A DNA stretch of 64,000 nt from Volvox africanus. Lineage: Eukaryota > Chlorophyta > Chlorophyceae > Chlamydomonadales > Volvocaceae. The position numbers were made by a program, and so were the translations under genes. The stretch is from positions 1 to 64,000 of the forward strand of contig BSDZ01000053.1 of assembly GCA_030268105.1 (NCBI GenBank), written 5' to 3'. The notes beneath the pieces were generated by a model. The model did not search any database and was not told where the DNA came from. It was given only the letters and a program-made list of their open reading frames with translations. Of the stretch, positions 45,219 to 55,239 are shown piece after piece; the stretch's first letter is position 1, and each line of letters begins with the position of its first letter.

Positions 45219-46454
45219 ATGTCCGCGGAACACGACGATACGCCGCACACTAGCCTAGCTAGCCAACCCGATTTCGTTGTAGCTGCTAGAGCACCGGATA
45301 GAGGTCTTGAGACTGTTGGCGCGCGAGCCACTCAAGAGCCCCTTTTCCTTCAGACCCCTGCTCACTTAATTGTGCCGCATTCAGCAGTGAACACGAATAT
45401 GGACAACACTGCTGGACCAAGGGTTCTGCCATTACCTCAAGCTCGAGGGCATGATGACATCCCTGAGGTGATGAGATTGTCGATTCCCGTTCCTAGGCTC
45501 AATATTTCGCTGACCGACAAGACACCAGGGCATAGCATAGCCGATGCAACTCGTGCGTACGTGCGTGATGCTAAAAAGTACCTCCAAGCTGTTCACGGTG
45601 GCGATAATGACGGTATCAGGTGTCTCTTCGTTGGTAACACCCTCGAGGGCTCAGCGAAGGACTGGTATCGCAATTGGACCAACGCCCGGGGCAACTATAC
45701 TTTTGACGAGTTGGTCGCCGCTTTGCTCGCACGATTCGCTACTGAGGTTCAAGCACGCGATGTGGAAGCTCGTAAGGTTTTGGCAGCCGGTAGCTACCAC
45801 ATGCGTCGGGATGAAAATGTACCTGCGTACCAGTCACGCTTCGAAGCACTTGTGACCCCCATTGCTGACCTCACTGAATCCGAGCGTGTCTTTTGGTTTA
45901 GGCGAGGCCTAACGAAACTTTTGGCTAAATGGTGCGCCACTGACTTGGTTGGAGCGCAGATCAAGTCGTATGACACGTTGGTCGCTTTTGCTAAGGGCGC
46001 GGAGATACGACTCCTTGCCGGCGAGGAAGAAGTCAAGTCTGCCCCTCGTGCAAATACCGTGCAAGTGCAGGATCCGCTTGGGGAAGCTGTAGCTCTCGAC
46101 CAGGACCTCGGCGCGACCCGCCCCACGCCTACTGCCGCGACGCGACGCAGCAACGGGCAACGCAAGGCGCGCGGGGGCGCTAGCTCGGGTGTCCGTGGTA
46201 CAGGAGGAGCAGGTCCGAGCTCGGACCCAGCTAGGAACAGGAAGCGTGGTGGTGCGCCGTCGTCGGCAGCCGCACAGCGTTCCGACCCCAACGCGAAGCG
46301 TACTCGTACGGACGACACATTTATGCCAAAATGGAATTGCAATCGTTCCGAATTCGAGCGTCGAAAATTGGCCAATGTTTGTCTACGGTGTGCGGAGAAT
46401 CATTCCACGAAGGATTGCCCTCTAATGCCGCCGTTTGTACCTCAGCCGAAATAG
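45219..46454 (+). CDS. gag: E1 Gag (capsid and nucleocapsid)
   Basis: 411 codons. N-terminal Ser/Thr/Pro-containing region; capsid-like domain at about 100-260 ('AYVRDAKKYLQAVHGGDN', 'YQSRFEALVTPIADL'); Arg/Gly/Ser-rich linker at about 290-360; zinc knuckle C-x2-C-x3-H-x4-C at about 389-401. The spacing is one residue shorter than the usual CCHC, which E2 retains. It ends with UAG, after which the frame stays open into pol. Confidence 0.92.
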   Translation: MSAEHDDTPHTSLASQPDFVVAARAPDRGLETVGARATQEPLFLQTPAHLIVPHSAVNTNMDNTAGPRVLPLPQARGHDDIPEVMRLSIPVPRLNISLTDKTPGHSIADATRAYVRDAKKYLQAVHGGDNDGIRCLFVGNTLEGSAKDWYRNWTNARGNYTFDELVAALLARFATEVQARDVEARKVLAAGSYHMRRDENVPAYQSRFEALVTPIADLTESERVFWFRRGLTKLLAKWCATDLVGAQIKSYDTLVAFAKGAEIRLLAGEEEVKSAPRANTVQVQDPLGEAVALDQDLGATRPTPTAATRRSNGQRKARGGASSGVRGTGGAGPSSDPARNRKRGGAPSSAAAQRSDPNAKRTRTDDTFMPKWNCNRSEFERRKLANVCLRCAENHSTKDCPLMPPFVPQPK

Positions 46455-46493
46455 GGGCTTGCCCGGGTTCCTGCGGAGGGGGCACCACCTGGG
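46452..46493 (+). promoter_or_regulatory. E1 gag-pol UAG readthrough signal (predicted)
   Basis: TAG (46452-46454), spacer GGGCTTG, CCCGGGT (46462-46468), 18-nt loop, ACCTGGG (46487-46493). The 7-bp stem has one G-U. Gammaretroviral readthrough (MLV) also uses UAG followed, after an 8-nt spacer, by a structured element, a pseudoknot. Whether a pseudoknot forms here is not established; the G-rich loop could pair downstream. Confidence 0.65.
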
Positions 46494-47690
46494 ATTTCTG
46501 AACTAACGCGTGGTCGGTGGTCATCCTTACGGCCAGCCGTTAAGGCATTGTTGCCTTGTGCACTTGGACACATCGAGCGAGTCATTGCGCGACGCATCAC
46601 GCTTGACGGACGCACGGGACTTCTCTGCTTCGACCCGTTGTGTAATTTGTTTACACCTCGCCGTCCCCTGTCGTCTATCGATCTGTCTAACCACGTGGTT
46701 TTGTTCATCCCCTCGTCTCTGCGTGAGATGTCGGAACAGTTGGCCATATACAGGAGGTGTAGGCGTCAATATCCAGGCACGGCCGCATGTGTTTTACTCC
46801 CCGCTTTCTGTCGGCGCAAGGCAGAGGCATCGTTAAGGGGTATGCGGCATGTCCACCGGTTCGAGCCGGGCACCGTTTTGTTTAATGGTGTGGATCGGGA
46901 GGGTACGCTGGCTCCGTGGCCACACCTATCCTACTCGATTGACGTTTGGTACGAAGCTCCTGATGGGGGTGCCGTTGGTTACGGACCCGCCTTAAGTGCA
47001 CTGACGTTGTCTGCTGGGCAGTCGCTCGTAGATAACCGTGTCCCTGTGGTTCAGATCGGTTTAAACGGCCGTACTCTGAAGGCACTTGTTGACACCGGTG
47101 CCAGCGACGACTTCATCTCTGTCGCAGAGGTGAATGCGCTGGGGTTGTCCCCAGAGTCGTCTGATTGTCCACAGGTTACCCTTGCTGACGGGGGTAAGCA
47201 TCCCATCGTGGGCAGGATTACCCTTAGCCTATCGTTAGGCCCTTTGCGTGTTGTGACCCGGCCGTACGTGCTGCAGGGCTTAGCAGAGACTGCACCGTAC
47301 ATAATGGGGTCGTCGACATTACGACAGTACCGCGCGCGCATCGACATGGAGACCGCAACCCTGCATATGTGCAAGGGTACTCTGTCGATTAAGGTACCTT
47401 TCCTGTCGTTCGAACATGTCACACCAAAGGAGGGCGAAGCTGAGGCGGTGCCTATGGTTAATTTCGCTGTGGCCGCAATGGCCGCGCGAATCGAACCAGA
47501 GCTAGTCGGGCGTAAGGAGGCCGTCCGTTTGTTACGGAAGGGTGCCCACGGACTGCTTTTAAGGCCGCGGGTGAGCTGTTGTGTCACCATTGCGCAGATT
47601 TCTGTGGATCCTGAGGTTGAGGCCCTACTGTCGCAGTATGAGGACGTCTTTAAAGATATCCCCTATCCTACCACCTATGCGTCCTGTTGA
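46455..47690 (+). CDS. pol: E1 Pol N-terminal part with aspartic protease
   Basis: Open from the codon after the gag UAG to a TGA at 47688-47690. The first ATG-like start is a TTG at 46548, so it has no convincing start of its own. It contains an N-terminal domain of about 180 residues present also in E2, then protease with DTGAS near codon 212 from the UAG and '[13 protein letters not shown]'. The last residues after about 47672 are in the wrong frame; the homologous E2 protein continues directly into RT there. Confidence 0.9.
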   Translation, partial: GLARVPAEGAPPGISELTRGRWSSLRPAVKALLPCALGHIERVIARRITLDGRTGLLCFDPLCNLFTPRRPLSSIDLSNHVVLFIPSSLREMSEQLAIYRRCRRQYPGTAACVLLPAFCRRKAEASLRGMRHVHRFEPGTVLFNGVDREGTLAPWPHLSYSIDVWYEAPDGGAVGYGPALSALTLSAGQSLVDNRVPVVQIGLNGRTLKALVDTGASDDFISVAEVNALGLSPESSDCPQVTLADGGKHPIVGRITLSLSLGPLRVVTRPYVLQGLAETAPYIMGSSTLRQYRARIDMETATLHMCKGTLSIKVPFLSFEHVTPKEGEAEAVPMVNFAVAAMAARIEPELVGRKEAVRLLRKGAHGLLLRPRVSCCVTIAQISVDPEVEALLSQYEDVFKDIPYPTTYASC

Positions 47691-50517
47691 TCACACAATC
47701 CCTCTCATGCCTGGAGCGCAGCCTACAGCCCGGCCAATGTACAGGTTGAGTCCATTGGAGCTGGATGAGGTGAAGCGCCAGGTGACGGATTTGCTCGCGA
47801 AGGGTATGATACGCCCCAGCACATCCCCGTATTCTGCACCGATTTTGTTTGTCGGTAAGAAGGATGGGACCTTGCGCATGTGCATTGATTACCGGGGGTT
47901 AAATGCGAATACGGTGAAAAATCGCTACCCTTTGCCACGCGTTGACGACCTGTTGGATAAGCTGAAGGGCTCGGCTTATTTTTCCTCAATTGACTTACAA
48001 CAGGGCTACAATCAGATTCGCATCGCTGCCTCTGATATCCCGAAAACCGCTTTTCGGACGCCCTTCGGTCACTTTGAGTATACGGTCCTATCATTTGGTT
48101 TGACTAATGCCCCTGCGACGTTTCAGGCGGTTATGGACCGAATGTTTAGGCCGTTTATCGACAGGTTCGTTGTTTGCTACCTGGATGACATCTTGGTATA
48201 TTCTAAAACGCGCGAGGAGCACTTGGAGCATCTTCGGCTCGTGCTCGACGTTATGAGGCGGGAGCAATTGTTTGCTAAACGCGCCAAATGCTTTTGGGCG
48301 CAGCCTCAGGTGGAATATTTGGGCCACATTGTGTCGGCCACCGGTGTGAAGATGGACCCACGGAAGGTCGCCGTGGTTCGCGATTGGCCTGCGCCTCAGA
48401 ACCTCACGGAGCTGCGTAAGTTCCTTGGCTTGACCAATTATTTCCGAAAGTTCATTGAAAAATATTCCATCATTGCGGCCCCGCTTACTAACTTAACTCG
48501 CAAAGGCGTTTTCGTTTCGCTCGAGTCGTGGACGTCGCAATGCCAGCGGGCATTCGAAGAGCTCAAACGAATCGTTGCCGAAGATGTCACCCTTGCATTC
48601 CCTGATTACTCGTTGCCATTTCGTGTTGAGGTAGTGTCTGATGCCTCAATATTTGGAAGTGGCGCTGTATTGTTACAGGAAGGGCGACCGATCGCTTTCA
48701 CGAGTAAGAAGTTTTCTGGTGCGGAGATTCGCTACACCACCGGGGAACAGGAGCTTCTGGCAGTGCTGCATGCTTTAAAGGAATGGCGCTGTTACCTCGA
48801 GGGACGCCCGTTTACTTTAAAGACTGACCACAAGCCCCTAACGTTTTTGCAAAGCGTTCCGACGTTGAACCGCCGTCAAGCTAGGTGGATGGAATATCTA
48901 GCTAGGTTCAACTGCACCTGGGAGTATATTTCTGGTAAATTGAATATTGCCGATGCTCTCAGTCGACATCCGTCGCTACACGCTGCAATTTTGGCAGCGC
49001 CCGTCGTGCGGCCGCGTAGCGAGGAGGTTCCGATCGCGACGGACCTCGCGGAGCGGTTGAAGGTTGCCTACAGCGCAGACGCCTGGTTCGCGGACCCGGC
49101 TAATGTAGAAAACCTTCGCAAGCAGAATAGCCTTTGGCTACGGACGGAGGGTGCAGCTACGCAAATCGTCGTTCCGAACGACGACGCGCTACGCTATGAC
49201 ATCCTTGCACGGTTCCACGAGGACCCGTTAGCAGGACACCCTGGTAGCAAGCGATTGATCGACTTGGTGCAACGTTCCTTTTGGTGGCCTCGTTTGGCTA
49301 AGGATGCGGCGAACATCGTCCAGACATGCAGTCTGTGCCAGCGCAATAAGGCTTTGTCCGGTAAGGGCCATGGGTTGTTGCAACCGTTGCCTGTCCCGGA
49401 TGCGCCTTGGGAAAGTGTTTCCATGGACTTCGTAGTCGCGCTGCCCAAAACTGAGGGGGGATACGATGCGGTGTTCGTAATGGTCGATCGTCTGACTAAG
49501 ATGGTCCACCTAGCACCATGCACATCATCCTGCACGGCTGAGCAAACCGCACGTTTGTTTTTCGACAATGTGGTTCGGTTACACGGGGTTCCCAAAAATG
49601 TGATCTCGGACCGCGGTGGACAGTTCACGTCTAAGTTTTGGGAAGCGCTCTGCAAACTAGTTGGCATGCGCGTCAACCTGAGCACAGCGTATCACCCGCA
49701 GACTGATGGTCAAACCGAACGCACAAACCGCACGTTGGGTGATATGTTGCGCAATTATGCTGGTCGCACACCACTTGTTTGGGATACATATTTGACTGCG
49801 GCAGAATTCGCGCTTAACAATGCTGTTAACCGCTCTACAGGCAAAAGTCCGTTCTTTCTTAACTACGGGTTTCATCCCGCGCTACCCGTGTGGCGTGAGT
49901 TGGAAGTGAACGTGCCTGCTGCTAAACTTTTTGCCAAGTCGTTTATGTCCCGAATCACAGACGCGAAGTCGTGTTTAGACGCGGCGCAGCAACGAACGAC
50001 AGAATACTACAACAAATCCAAGCAGGATGTGACGTTTTCGGAAGGGCAACTCGTGTTGCTAAGCACCAAGAACTTGCGTTCCTTGGCCGACGGATCCCGA
50101 AAACTCTTACCCCGCTGGATTGGTCCGTATCCTGTCGTGCGCATGGTTGGGAATGTGGCTGTGGAGCTTGCATTGCCCACTGATATGACCATTCACCCCA
50201 CGTTTCACGTATCGCTTGTTCGTCCGTATCGTAGTACGGAACCCGTCCCTGAGCCTGCTGACGCCCCCACAGCGATCGAACCAGTTCCCGAGACCTGGAT
50301 CGCTGGTAAACAGAAGTTTTACGATGTGGAGCGGGTGTTAGATTATCGCGCGCGTCGTGTGGGCCGACACCGACGTAAGCGAACAGTACACGAGTACTTG
50401 GTTAAGTGGACAGGGTATACCGACAAGCACAACTCATGGGAACCGGCACGCAACTTCTCACAGGACATGAAACCCCTGCTCGAAGAAGCCCGCAAACGTG
50501 CCACGCAAGCCCAATGA
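47581..50517 (+). CDS. pol: E1 Pol C-terminal part (RT-RNase H-IN-chromodomain), frame-shifted
   Basis: The ORF is +1 relative to 46455-47690, and homology to E2 Pol starts near 47673 ('[12 protein letters not shown]'). RT has YLDD near residue 200; RNase H starts near 353 ('[13 protein letters not shown]'); integrase has HHCC at about 545-590 and DDE residues in 'SMDFVV', 'SDRGGQF' and 'DGQTERTN'; the chromodomain lies at about 915-965 ('[17 protein letters not shown]'). It ends in TGA. Residues before about 32 are shadow frame of the protease ORF. Compared with E2, four bases (TATC) stand where three are expected. Confidence 0.93.
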   Translation: MSPLRRFLWILRLRPYCRSMRTSLKISPILPPMRPVDHTIPLMPGAQPTARPMYRLSPLELDEVKRQVTDLLAKGMIRPSTSPYSAPILFVGKKDGTLRMCIDYRGLNANTVKNRYPLPRVDDLLDKLKGSAYFSSIDLQQGYNQIRIAASDIPKTAFRTPFGHFEYTVLSFGLTNAPATFQAVMDRMFRPFIDRFVVCYLDDILVYSKTREEHLEHLRLVLDVMRREQLFAKRAKCFWAQPQVEYLGHIVSATGVKMDPRKVAVVRDWPAPQNLTELRKFLGLTNYFRKFIEKYSIIAAPLTNLTRKGVFVSLESWTSQCQRAFEELKRIVAEDVTLAFPDYSLPFRVEVVSDASIFGSGAVLLQEGRPIAFTSKKFSGAEIRYTTGEQELLAVLHALKEWRCYLEGRPFTLKTDHKPLTFLQSVPTLNRRQARWMEYLARFNCTWEYISGKLNIADALSRHPSLHAAILAAPVVRPRSEEVPIATDLAERLKVAYSADAWFADPANVENLRKQNSLWLRTEGAATQIVVPNDDALRYDILARFHEDPLAGHPGSKRLIDLVQRSFWWPRLAKDAANIVQTCSLCQRNKALSGKGHGLLQPLPVPDAPWESVSMDFVVALPKTEGGYDAVFVMVDRLTKMVHLAPCTSSCTAEQTARLFFDNVVRLHGVPKNVISDRGGQFTSKFWEALCKLVGMRVNLSTAYHPQTDGQTERTNRTLGDMLRNYAGRTPLVWDTYLTAAEFALNNAVNRSTGKSPFFLNYGFHPALPVWRELEVNVPAAKLFAKSFMSRITDAKSCLDAAQQRTTEYYNKSKQDVTFSEGQLVLLSTKNLRSLADGSRKLLPRWIGPYPVVRMVGNVAVELALPTDMTIHPTFHVSLVRPYRSTEPVPEPADAPTAIEPVPETWIAGKQKFYDVERVLDYRARRVGRHRRKRTVHEYLVKWTGYTDKHNSWEPARNFSQDMKPLLEEARKRATQAQ

Positions 50518-50561
50518 CACCTACAGTCGATGCTGTATGATGCAGCGAGGACGCTGCATAC

Positions 50562-50576
50562 GGGAGGGGGGATAAT
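50562..50576 (+). promoter_or_regulatory. E1 polypurine tract
   Basis: GGGAGGGGGGATAAT directly before the 3' LTR; same as in E3. Confidence 0.82.
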
Positions 50577-51400
50577 TGTTGTGCTACGGTTCATTTCCCG
50601 CCGACGCGTAGGTCGACGCGATCCTACGAGGCGAAGTGCTTTTGTGATGAACGCATTGCATATGAATGAATCTGCATGATATAAATGTATTCGTGTACAT
50701 TTATATATGCATCTGGCATGTTGTCATTATCCATCGCGACATCGCATCATGGCAAATCCGCCTAGCATGCATGAATAACCGAAGCATTGAAGTGCGCATT
50801 ATGCTCGTGCTACAAAACGATAAGTAATATTATCTGATATAATATTACTTCATTTAAGCACACGTTGAGAGCGCTGCACTCGTCGCGATACATGCCCCGC
50901 AACCGGATATCGTTATCCGGACCCTTGCATCATGCGAATGCCGGAAAGGCTTATACGTTGTTATGCGTAGACATCGCCTAGACGCAGTAGGGTTGTCACA
51001 TCTAGGATCGGCCTCCTAATGTGAATCGTACGGCATTGCGATGCTGCGAGTATAACAGATGCGAGGACGGCTAAGCTAAAAAAGACATTCGATACCGGAG
51101 AACACTCGTGTGTTCTGTATTACTATTTCTATACACTATTCTACTTAGCCCGAGCTAAGCCTGAACTTCGCTAATCACCGCCGCGTGATGATTGCTTGCT
51201 TCCGGCGCTGACGGCGATTTCGTCCATTGCATCGTTCTGATCCGTAAGACTGTAAGTTATATCTCTCTTCGTCTTGAAGTCTTCCGCTGTCTCTGTTTGC
51301 TCTCGCTTGCCTTGCTGTACTTGCAAGTGCTCGCGCATCGGTGTCGATAGTCTCCAGACGTGCAGATACTTATGAGCAAACGCGAACGAGAGGTACAACA
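50577..51400 (+). repeat. E1 3' LTR
   Basis: 824 bp. Differences from the 5' LTR seen by eye: 'atggcAaatcc' vs 'atggcGaatcc', 'gcgcTgcac' vs 'gcgcCgcac', 'gtcgCgatac' vs 'gtcgTgatac'. Confidence 0.95.
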
Positions 51401-51405
51401 TTAAC

Positions 51406-51875
51406 ATCCATAGGGATATTCAGCTTAGGCACTGCGATCGCTATTTTTATCACCTCGTCCTCATGTCCAGTATGAGGAGGCCCAGGTGGCCTGGAAGAGG
51501 TGCCCGCAACAGCAGCACAACTTGTTGCGGCAGCAGCGGGAGCCATCCCAGGAATATCCACGGCACCAGGTGTCAAATGGTTTGACACTACAGCAGGGCC
51601 ATGAACATAAAAAGGGGATGGGGCATAAATAGGTGATGTAGGTGCCTCAGGGGATGCTGTGCCGCCTTGCCTGGGAATAGGTGAAGGCTGGTTCGGAAGG
51701 TCGATACCACCTGCCACAGCAGCATTTGGTGGCTGTGTCAACCTAGAGAGCCATTCCCACCTATTCGCTTGGCTAGCATTAGCAGCAATCCGGCCAACAA
51801 ACTGAAAGGTGTTGGCAGCAAGAGCCGAGACAGCATTCGCTAAGTTCGAGGCTTGCATATTGTATGCCTGAAAGC
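51406..51875 (-). CDS. gag: E2 Gag, 5' part (predicted exon 3, interrupted by E1)
   Basis: Encodes an Ala/Asn-rich segment, a long Pro-rich stretch (about 51.50-51.70 kb) and a segment like E1 'VPRLNISL'. At 51406 it meets E1. Removing E1 with one TTAAC copy would keep the frame with 43928, so gag was whole before the insertion. The first ATG is at 51858. An acceptor-like TTAG at 51879-51876, in phase with predicted exon 2, suggests translation begins further upstream. Confidence 0.8.
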
Positions 51876-51942
51876 CTAACAGATCGAACTGCGAGTGACT
51901 GTTCTGGCGAAAGGCAAAGCAAAGGCAAGGACCAGGGCCTAC

Positions 51943-52062
51943 CCAACGCTTGGATGCCTTCGATGAACTTCAAAAATTTTGAAGTCCGCGCGTGAAGTTG
52001 ATTTGCGATGGATCGGAGTGACTGGGCAGAAGTGCCGCTCCGAAGGGTCTGAGGTGTTGACA
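51943..52062 (-). CDS. E2 predicted gag leader exon 2
   Basis: Bounded by CTGCAG| (acceptor-like) and G|GTAGGC (donor-like). 120 nt, phase 1 at both ends, no stop. Encodes a Thr/Ser/Gln/Leu-rich helix-like stretch comparable with E1 exon 2. The donor context GGTAGGCYC is the same in E1. Confidence 0.45.
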
Positions 52063-52416
52063 CTGCAGAAGCACTCACGGCGGTTGGAACAAACACAATA
52101 CCTTTCAAGTAATAGAGATATATATGTATTAGTGAAAGCCGAAGTGAATTCACGAAGTTGACTCCTCGTTGGATTCGATGCGAAGGTACTATCGAACCCG
52201 CAACTACAGGGATTCCTCAGCAAAACTGCAATACAAGTTCTAGATAGAAAGCAGTGTTGCAGGAAGATATTACCTAATAGAGAAGGCAGAATTGTCTAGG
52301 TCGCGAGCCACGTTGACCGCGACTAACTTAGAGATTGACTTTAACAGAAAGCACAGCCAAACTCATAGAGAGCAGGTTCTAAGTGTCACTAGACTAATTT
52401 CGTGAATATTACAGAC

Positions 52417-52516
52417 CGGTGGTAGCCGCAGCGAAAATGGCGGCGCTCAGCTCCTCAGGCAATGTCTCCATGTCCAGAGGGATGTCGGCAGGAGGAAGAT
52501 CGTGGTCGATGTCCAT
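52417..52516 (-). CDS. E2 predicted gag leader exon 1
   Basis: The ATG is just downstream of TTTATAA, and 100 nt of acidic/Pro/Ala-rich coding end at ACCG|GTCTGTAAT. If not spliced, the frame stops two codons later at TAA. E1 and E4 have the same layout, with CCG|GTTTGTAAT at the same place. Confidence 0.45.
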
Positions 52517-52641
52517 TTATAAAAGGGCAACTTGAGTGGCTTGAGTGCGTTGCGCGGTTAGAGTGGCTTGAGCAGTTACCACAGAAAGACTTGAGAAGGG
52601 TTGAACGATTTCAGCGGAAGACTTGACGAGACGTCCCAGGG

Positions 52642-52660
52642 AGGAACGGTCTCGATACCA
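52642..52660 (-). promoter_or_regulatory. E2 primer binding site
   Basis: Minus strand TGGTATCGAGACCGTTCC begins 3 nt from the 5' LTR. It shares its first 13 nt with the E1/E3/E4 site, so the same primer tRNA (ending GTCTCGATACCA) is likely. Confidence 0.75.
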
Positions 52661-52663
52661 GCT

Positions 52664-53082
52664 TGTTGTATATGGTACCCACGAAGGGTGGTATCAAAAG
52701 ATACCGGTTGTTGTGCCAGAGCCCGATTAAGTAGAGCCGCCGACTAGGTCGTACTTGAGAGACCATAAGGCCTCGAACCGGGCGTGACCTTCAGAAGTCA
52801 CCACTACAACCGGAGATTCAGTGAACCAGGAACCAGATGTTCCACCATTTACCATTCAGGCGGTAAATGGCCCATTCCATACAGGTTATGGAGTAACCGA
52901 CAGGTTCGGATGTTTCAGGAAGTCGGTTAGTATTGGTCGTCGACAGCCGAGACCAAATCCACAAATCGAATGCCAGATGGAAACATGAAACAGTTAATAT
53001 GATAATTAAATATATTATATTATAAAATAATAAACAGATAATTATTATATCTTAATGAATTACCGAAATGCATTAAGGATAC
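52664..53082 (-). repeat. E2 5' LTR (right-hand copy, end truncated)
   Basis: Differs from 38439-38861 at three positions seen by eye and lacks the last four bases (AACA), where it joins the 8-bp minisatellite of unit 16. Confidence 0.92.
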
Positions 53083-53250
53083 TGATTGCGTAATTGCGTT
53101 GTTGCGTTGTTGCGTTGTTGCGTGAGTGCGTTGTTGCGTTGTTGCGTTGTTGTGTTGTTGCGTTGCTGTGTTGTTGCGTTGCTGTGTTGTTGCGTTGTAG
53201 CGTTGTTGTGTTGTTGCGTTGTTGCGTTGTTGTGTTGTTGCGTTGTTGCG
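53083..53250 (+). repeat. 8-bp minisatellite, unit 16, truncated by E2 junction
   Basis: 168 bp fused directly to the right end of E2. The normal 96-bp hairpin segment and the start of the minisatellite are missing. Confidence 0.94.
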
Positions 53251-53304
53251 TGCGTGAGTCCGTATGTGGTTGTGGTGCGGCCCTTTACGCCCTCGTTGTC
53301 GTTG

Positions 53305-53375
53305 GCACCAGTGGTATAGTGGTAGCATAGGTCCTTGCCACGGACCAGACCCGAGTTCGATTCTCGGCTGGTGCA
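53305..53375 (+). tRNA. tRNA-Gly(GCC), intact cloverleaf (unit 16)
   Basis: The only visible copy whose T stem is complete: CCGAG pairs with CTCGG around TTCGATT, keeping G53-C61 and a good B box. All other arms match unit 1. It lies 222 bp past the right end of E2. Like the others it has no nearby T4 terminator. Best candidate for a functional gene in this window. Confidence 0.9.
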
Positions 53376-53910
53376 TCCGACCGCCAGGAACGCAGTCTGC
53401 CTCGGAGAGAGACCTATCCAAGACCTATCTGTAGGGACGCTGCAAGGGAGCTGGAATATATTCGCACACCTACACCCTATTCGTGATACAGCCTGCACGG
53501 AACTCCAGTGCACCTGTCGGCAAAACTGAGAGCAAGAACCCAGTGTGCTGTGGGTTGTGGGGTGTGGGATGGAGCTTGTGTGAGACAGGGAGACACTGCT
53601 GCATAGTAGAAATACTGGGCAGGGGGACTTATTGCTGGTCAATAGCTACTATAAAGGTGAGCGGGAAAACATGTTGATTGGAGTTGAGGAAAGGGCCATC
53701 AATGGTGGCTTATTACACTCCTCAACCTTGTGTAGAAAGGTCAACACCTGTCCATACCTTTGGTGAGGCATTTAACAGCAGCAACCTACAGATGGGAGCA
53801 GGTAGAACTCATACCACACACACTTGACTTTCATTTAGCATTGCTGCTGTTTAATAGGTAGGATGGGATACATGCTGGCATGGCCATGCATGCATGCAGG
53901 CCGTGACAGA

Positions 53911-54074
53911 TGTTGTATCCCTCTTCGCTGCTCATGCACTTATCTGCACGTCTTAACGTTAAGTGCCACGTGCCGAATGCTCACAAGACAGACCAAAACA
54001 TCCAGACGCGATATCAGGGGCAGCGGAAGTCTTCAGGAGCAAAAAGGCTACCACTTACAGTCAAAAAGGTGCGA

Positions 54075-54117
<43 letters not shown>

Positions 54118-54796
54118 GCTATCAGAACCGACACCAGGCGATCATCATCTAACCGGCTCTCAATGCTCAGGCTTGGCTCGGGCCAATCACAGTGTAATAT
54201 AGTTCAGTATGATAATATTGACGATAATCCGATAAGAGCTCGGTAAAAGCGTATGCTATCCGGCCGTTCTCGCACGTAATCTTCTTGTGATACCAATACA
54301 CGGTACATATCACACCAGATCGTCCATCCACAAGTGTGATAAGCCCTAGCAGACGTATCAACGATATTCTATTCGCATGCAGTATATTTATCATACACAA
54401 GCCTTCCCGGCATTTGTTCAATGTGAATGGCCAAGTATCAATGAATGGCCAACTAACCACTGTGGTTATAGCACTTCTCACACCTATGTGTCGATCATGC
54501 CAGCATGGAAGTAATGGTATAACCAAACAGTAAATAATAGTACTTAACATGTCATGCCATTTTAATGCTCGTCAACTATGTTTGCCGGCTGGATCCAAAC
54601 ATTTGTTAGTTGGCGCATTAATGATGCAGCTGGCAACGCAAGACAAGGAATCCCAATTGCATGGATTCCACAATGCATAACTAGCGAAATATATACAGAT
54701 GTATTTATTGACAGCATTGCATATTTTACGTGTGCTTATCACCTTGTTAGGTCGCAGCAACCAACACATTGATGATAATCAATCCGTAATACAACA
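53911..54796 (-). mobile_element. Solo LTR, unit 17
   Basis: 886-bp copy with one fewer 18-bp repeat. The left flank is ACAGA in place of GCAGA. Confidence 0.82.
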
Positions 54797-54892
54797 GCAG
54801 CCATCACCAGGTGTTGGTGGCTAGGGTGCAGAGTAAAACTGTGTCTGGAAGGCCAGTTGCCTACCATTGTAGGCCCCCTGCCTCAGAGATCC

Positions 54893-55114
54893 ATTGCGTG
54901 ATTGCATGATTGTGTGATTGTGTGATTGCGTGATTGCGTGATTGCGTAATTGCGTTGTTGCGTTGTTGCGTGAGTGCGTTGTTGCGTTGTTGCGTTGTTG
55001 TGTTGTTGCGTTGCTGTGTTGTTGCGTTGTTGCGTTGTTGTGTTGTTGCGTTGCTGTGTTGTTGCGTTGTTGCGTTGCTGTGTTGTTGCGTTGTTGCGTT
55101 GTTGCGTTGTTGCG
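54893..55114 (+). repeat. 8-bp minisatellite, unit 17
   Basis: 222 bp, same structure. Confidence 0.94.
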
Positions 55115-55168
55115 TGCGTGAGTCCGTATGTGGTTGTGGTGTGGCCCTTTACGCCCTCGTCGTCGTTG

Positions 55169-55239
55169 GCACCAGTGGTATAGTGGTAGCATAGGTCCTT
55201 GCCACGGACCAGACCCGAGTTCGATTAGCGGCTGGTGCA
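55169..55239 (+). tRNA. tRNA-Gly(GCC), two T-stem mismatches (unit 17)
   Basis: AGCGG form, as units 13-15, although it lies past the intact copy. Confidence 0.82.

Larger units (their letters stand above)
43929..51400 (+). mobile_element. E1: nearly complete Ty3/Gypsy chromovirus nested in E2 gag
   Basis: 7472 bp with two 824-bp LTRs and a 5-bp TTAAC duplication (43924-43928 and 51401-51405). It contains primer site, leader, gag, in-frame UAG, pol and polypurine tract. By eye the LTRs differ at about three positions, so insertion is recent and later than that of E2. One extra base near 47670 splits pol into two frames, so this copy is probably not autonomous unless that base is a sequencing error or a recoding site. 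Confidence 0.95.
38439..53082 (-). mobile_element. E2: Ty3/Gypsy chromovirus, split by nested E1
   Basis: Minus-strand element with LTRs of 423 bp (38439-38861) and 419 bp (52664-53082). Without E1 and one TTAAC copy it is about 7.17 kb. It has a primer site, split leader, gag, in-frame UAG, one uninterrupted 1340-codon pol ORF and a polypurine tract. The LTRs differ at three positions seen by eye. No target duplication can be shown: the left edge follows 'ccgtaata' of the solo LTR, but the right LTR lacks its last four bases and is fused to minisatellite, so a deletion removed the original flank. The LTR sequence is unlike E1/E3/E4, so this is a different subfamily. Confidence 0.93.

Noticed and set aside
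46452..46454. UAG as a reassigned sense codon in this organism
   Set aside because: The pol ORFs run over 900-1300 codons with no other in-frame UAG or UAA, and the single UAG is always at the gag-pol border; readthrough explains this better. Not excluded without host genes.
49194..49685. Antisense ORFs over pol and gag of E1 and E2
   Set aside because: Shadows of the real coding frames; no domain recognised.
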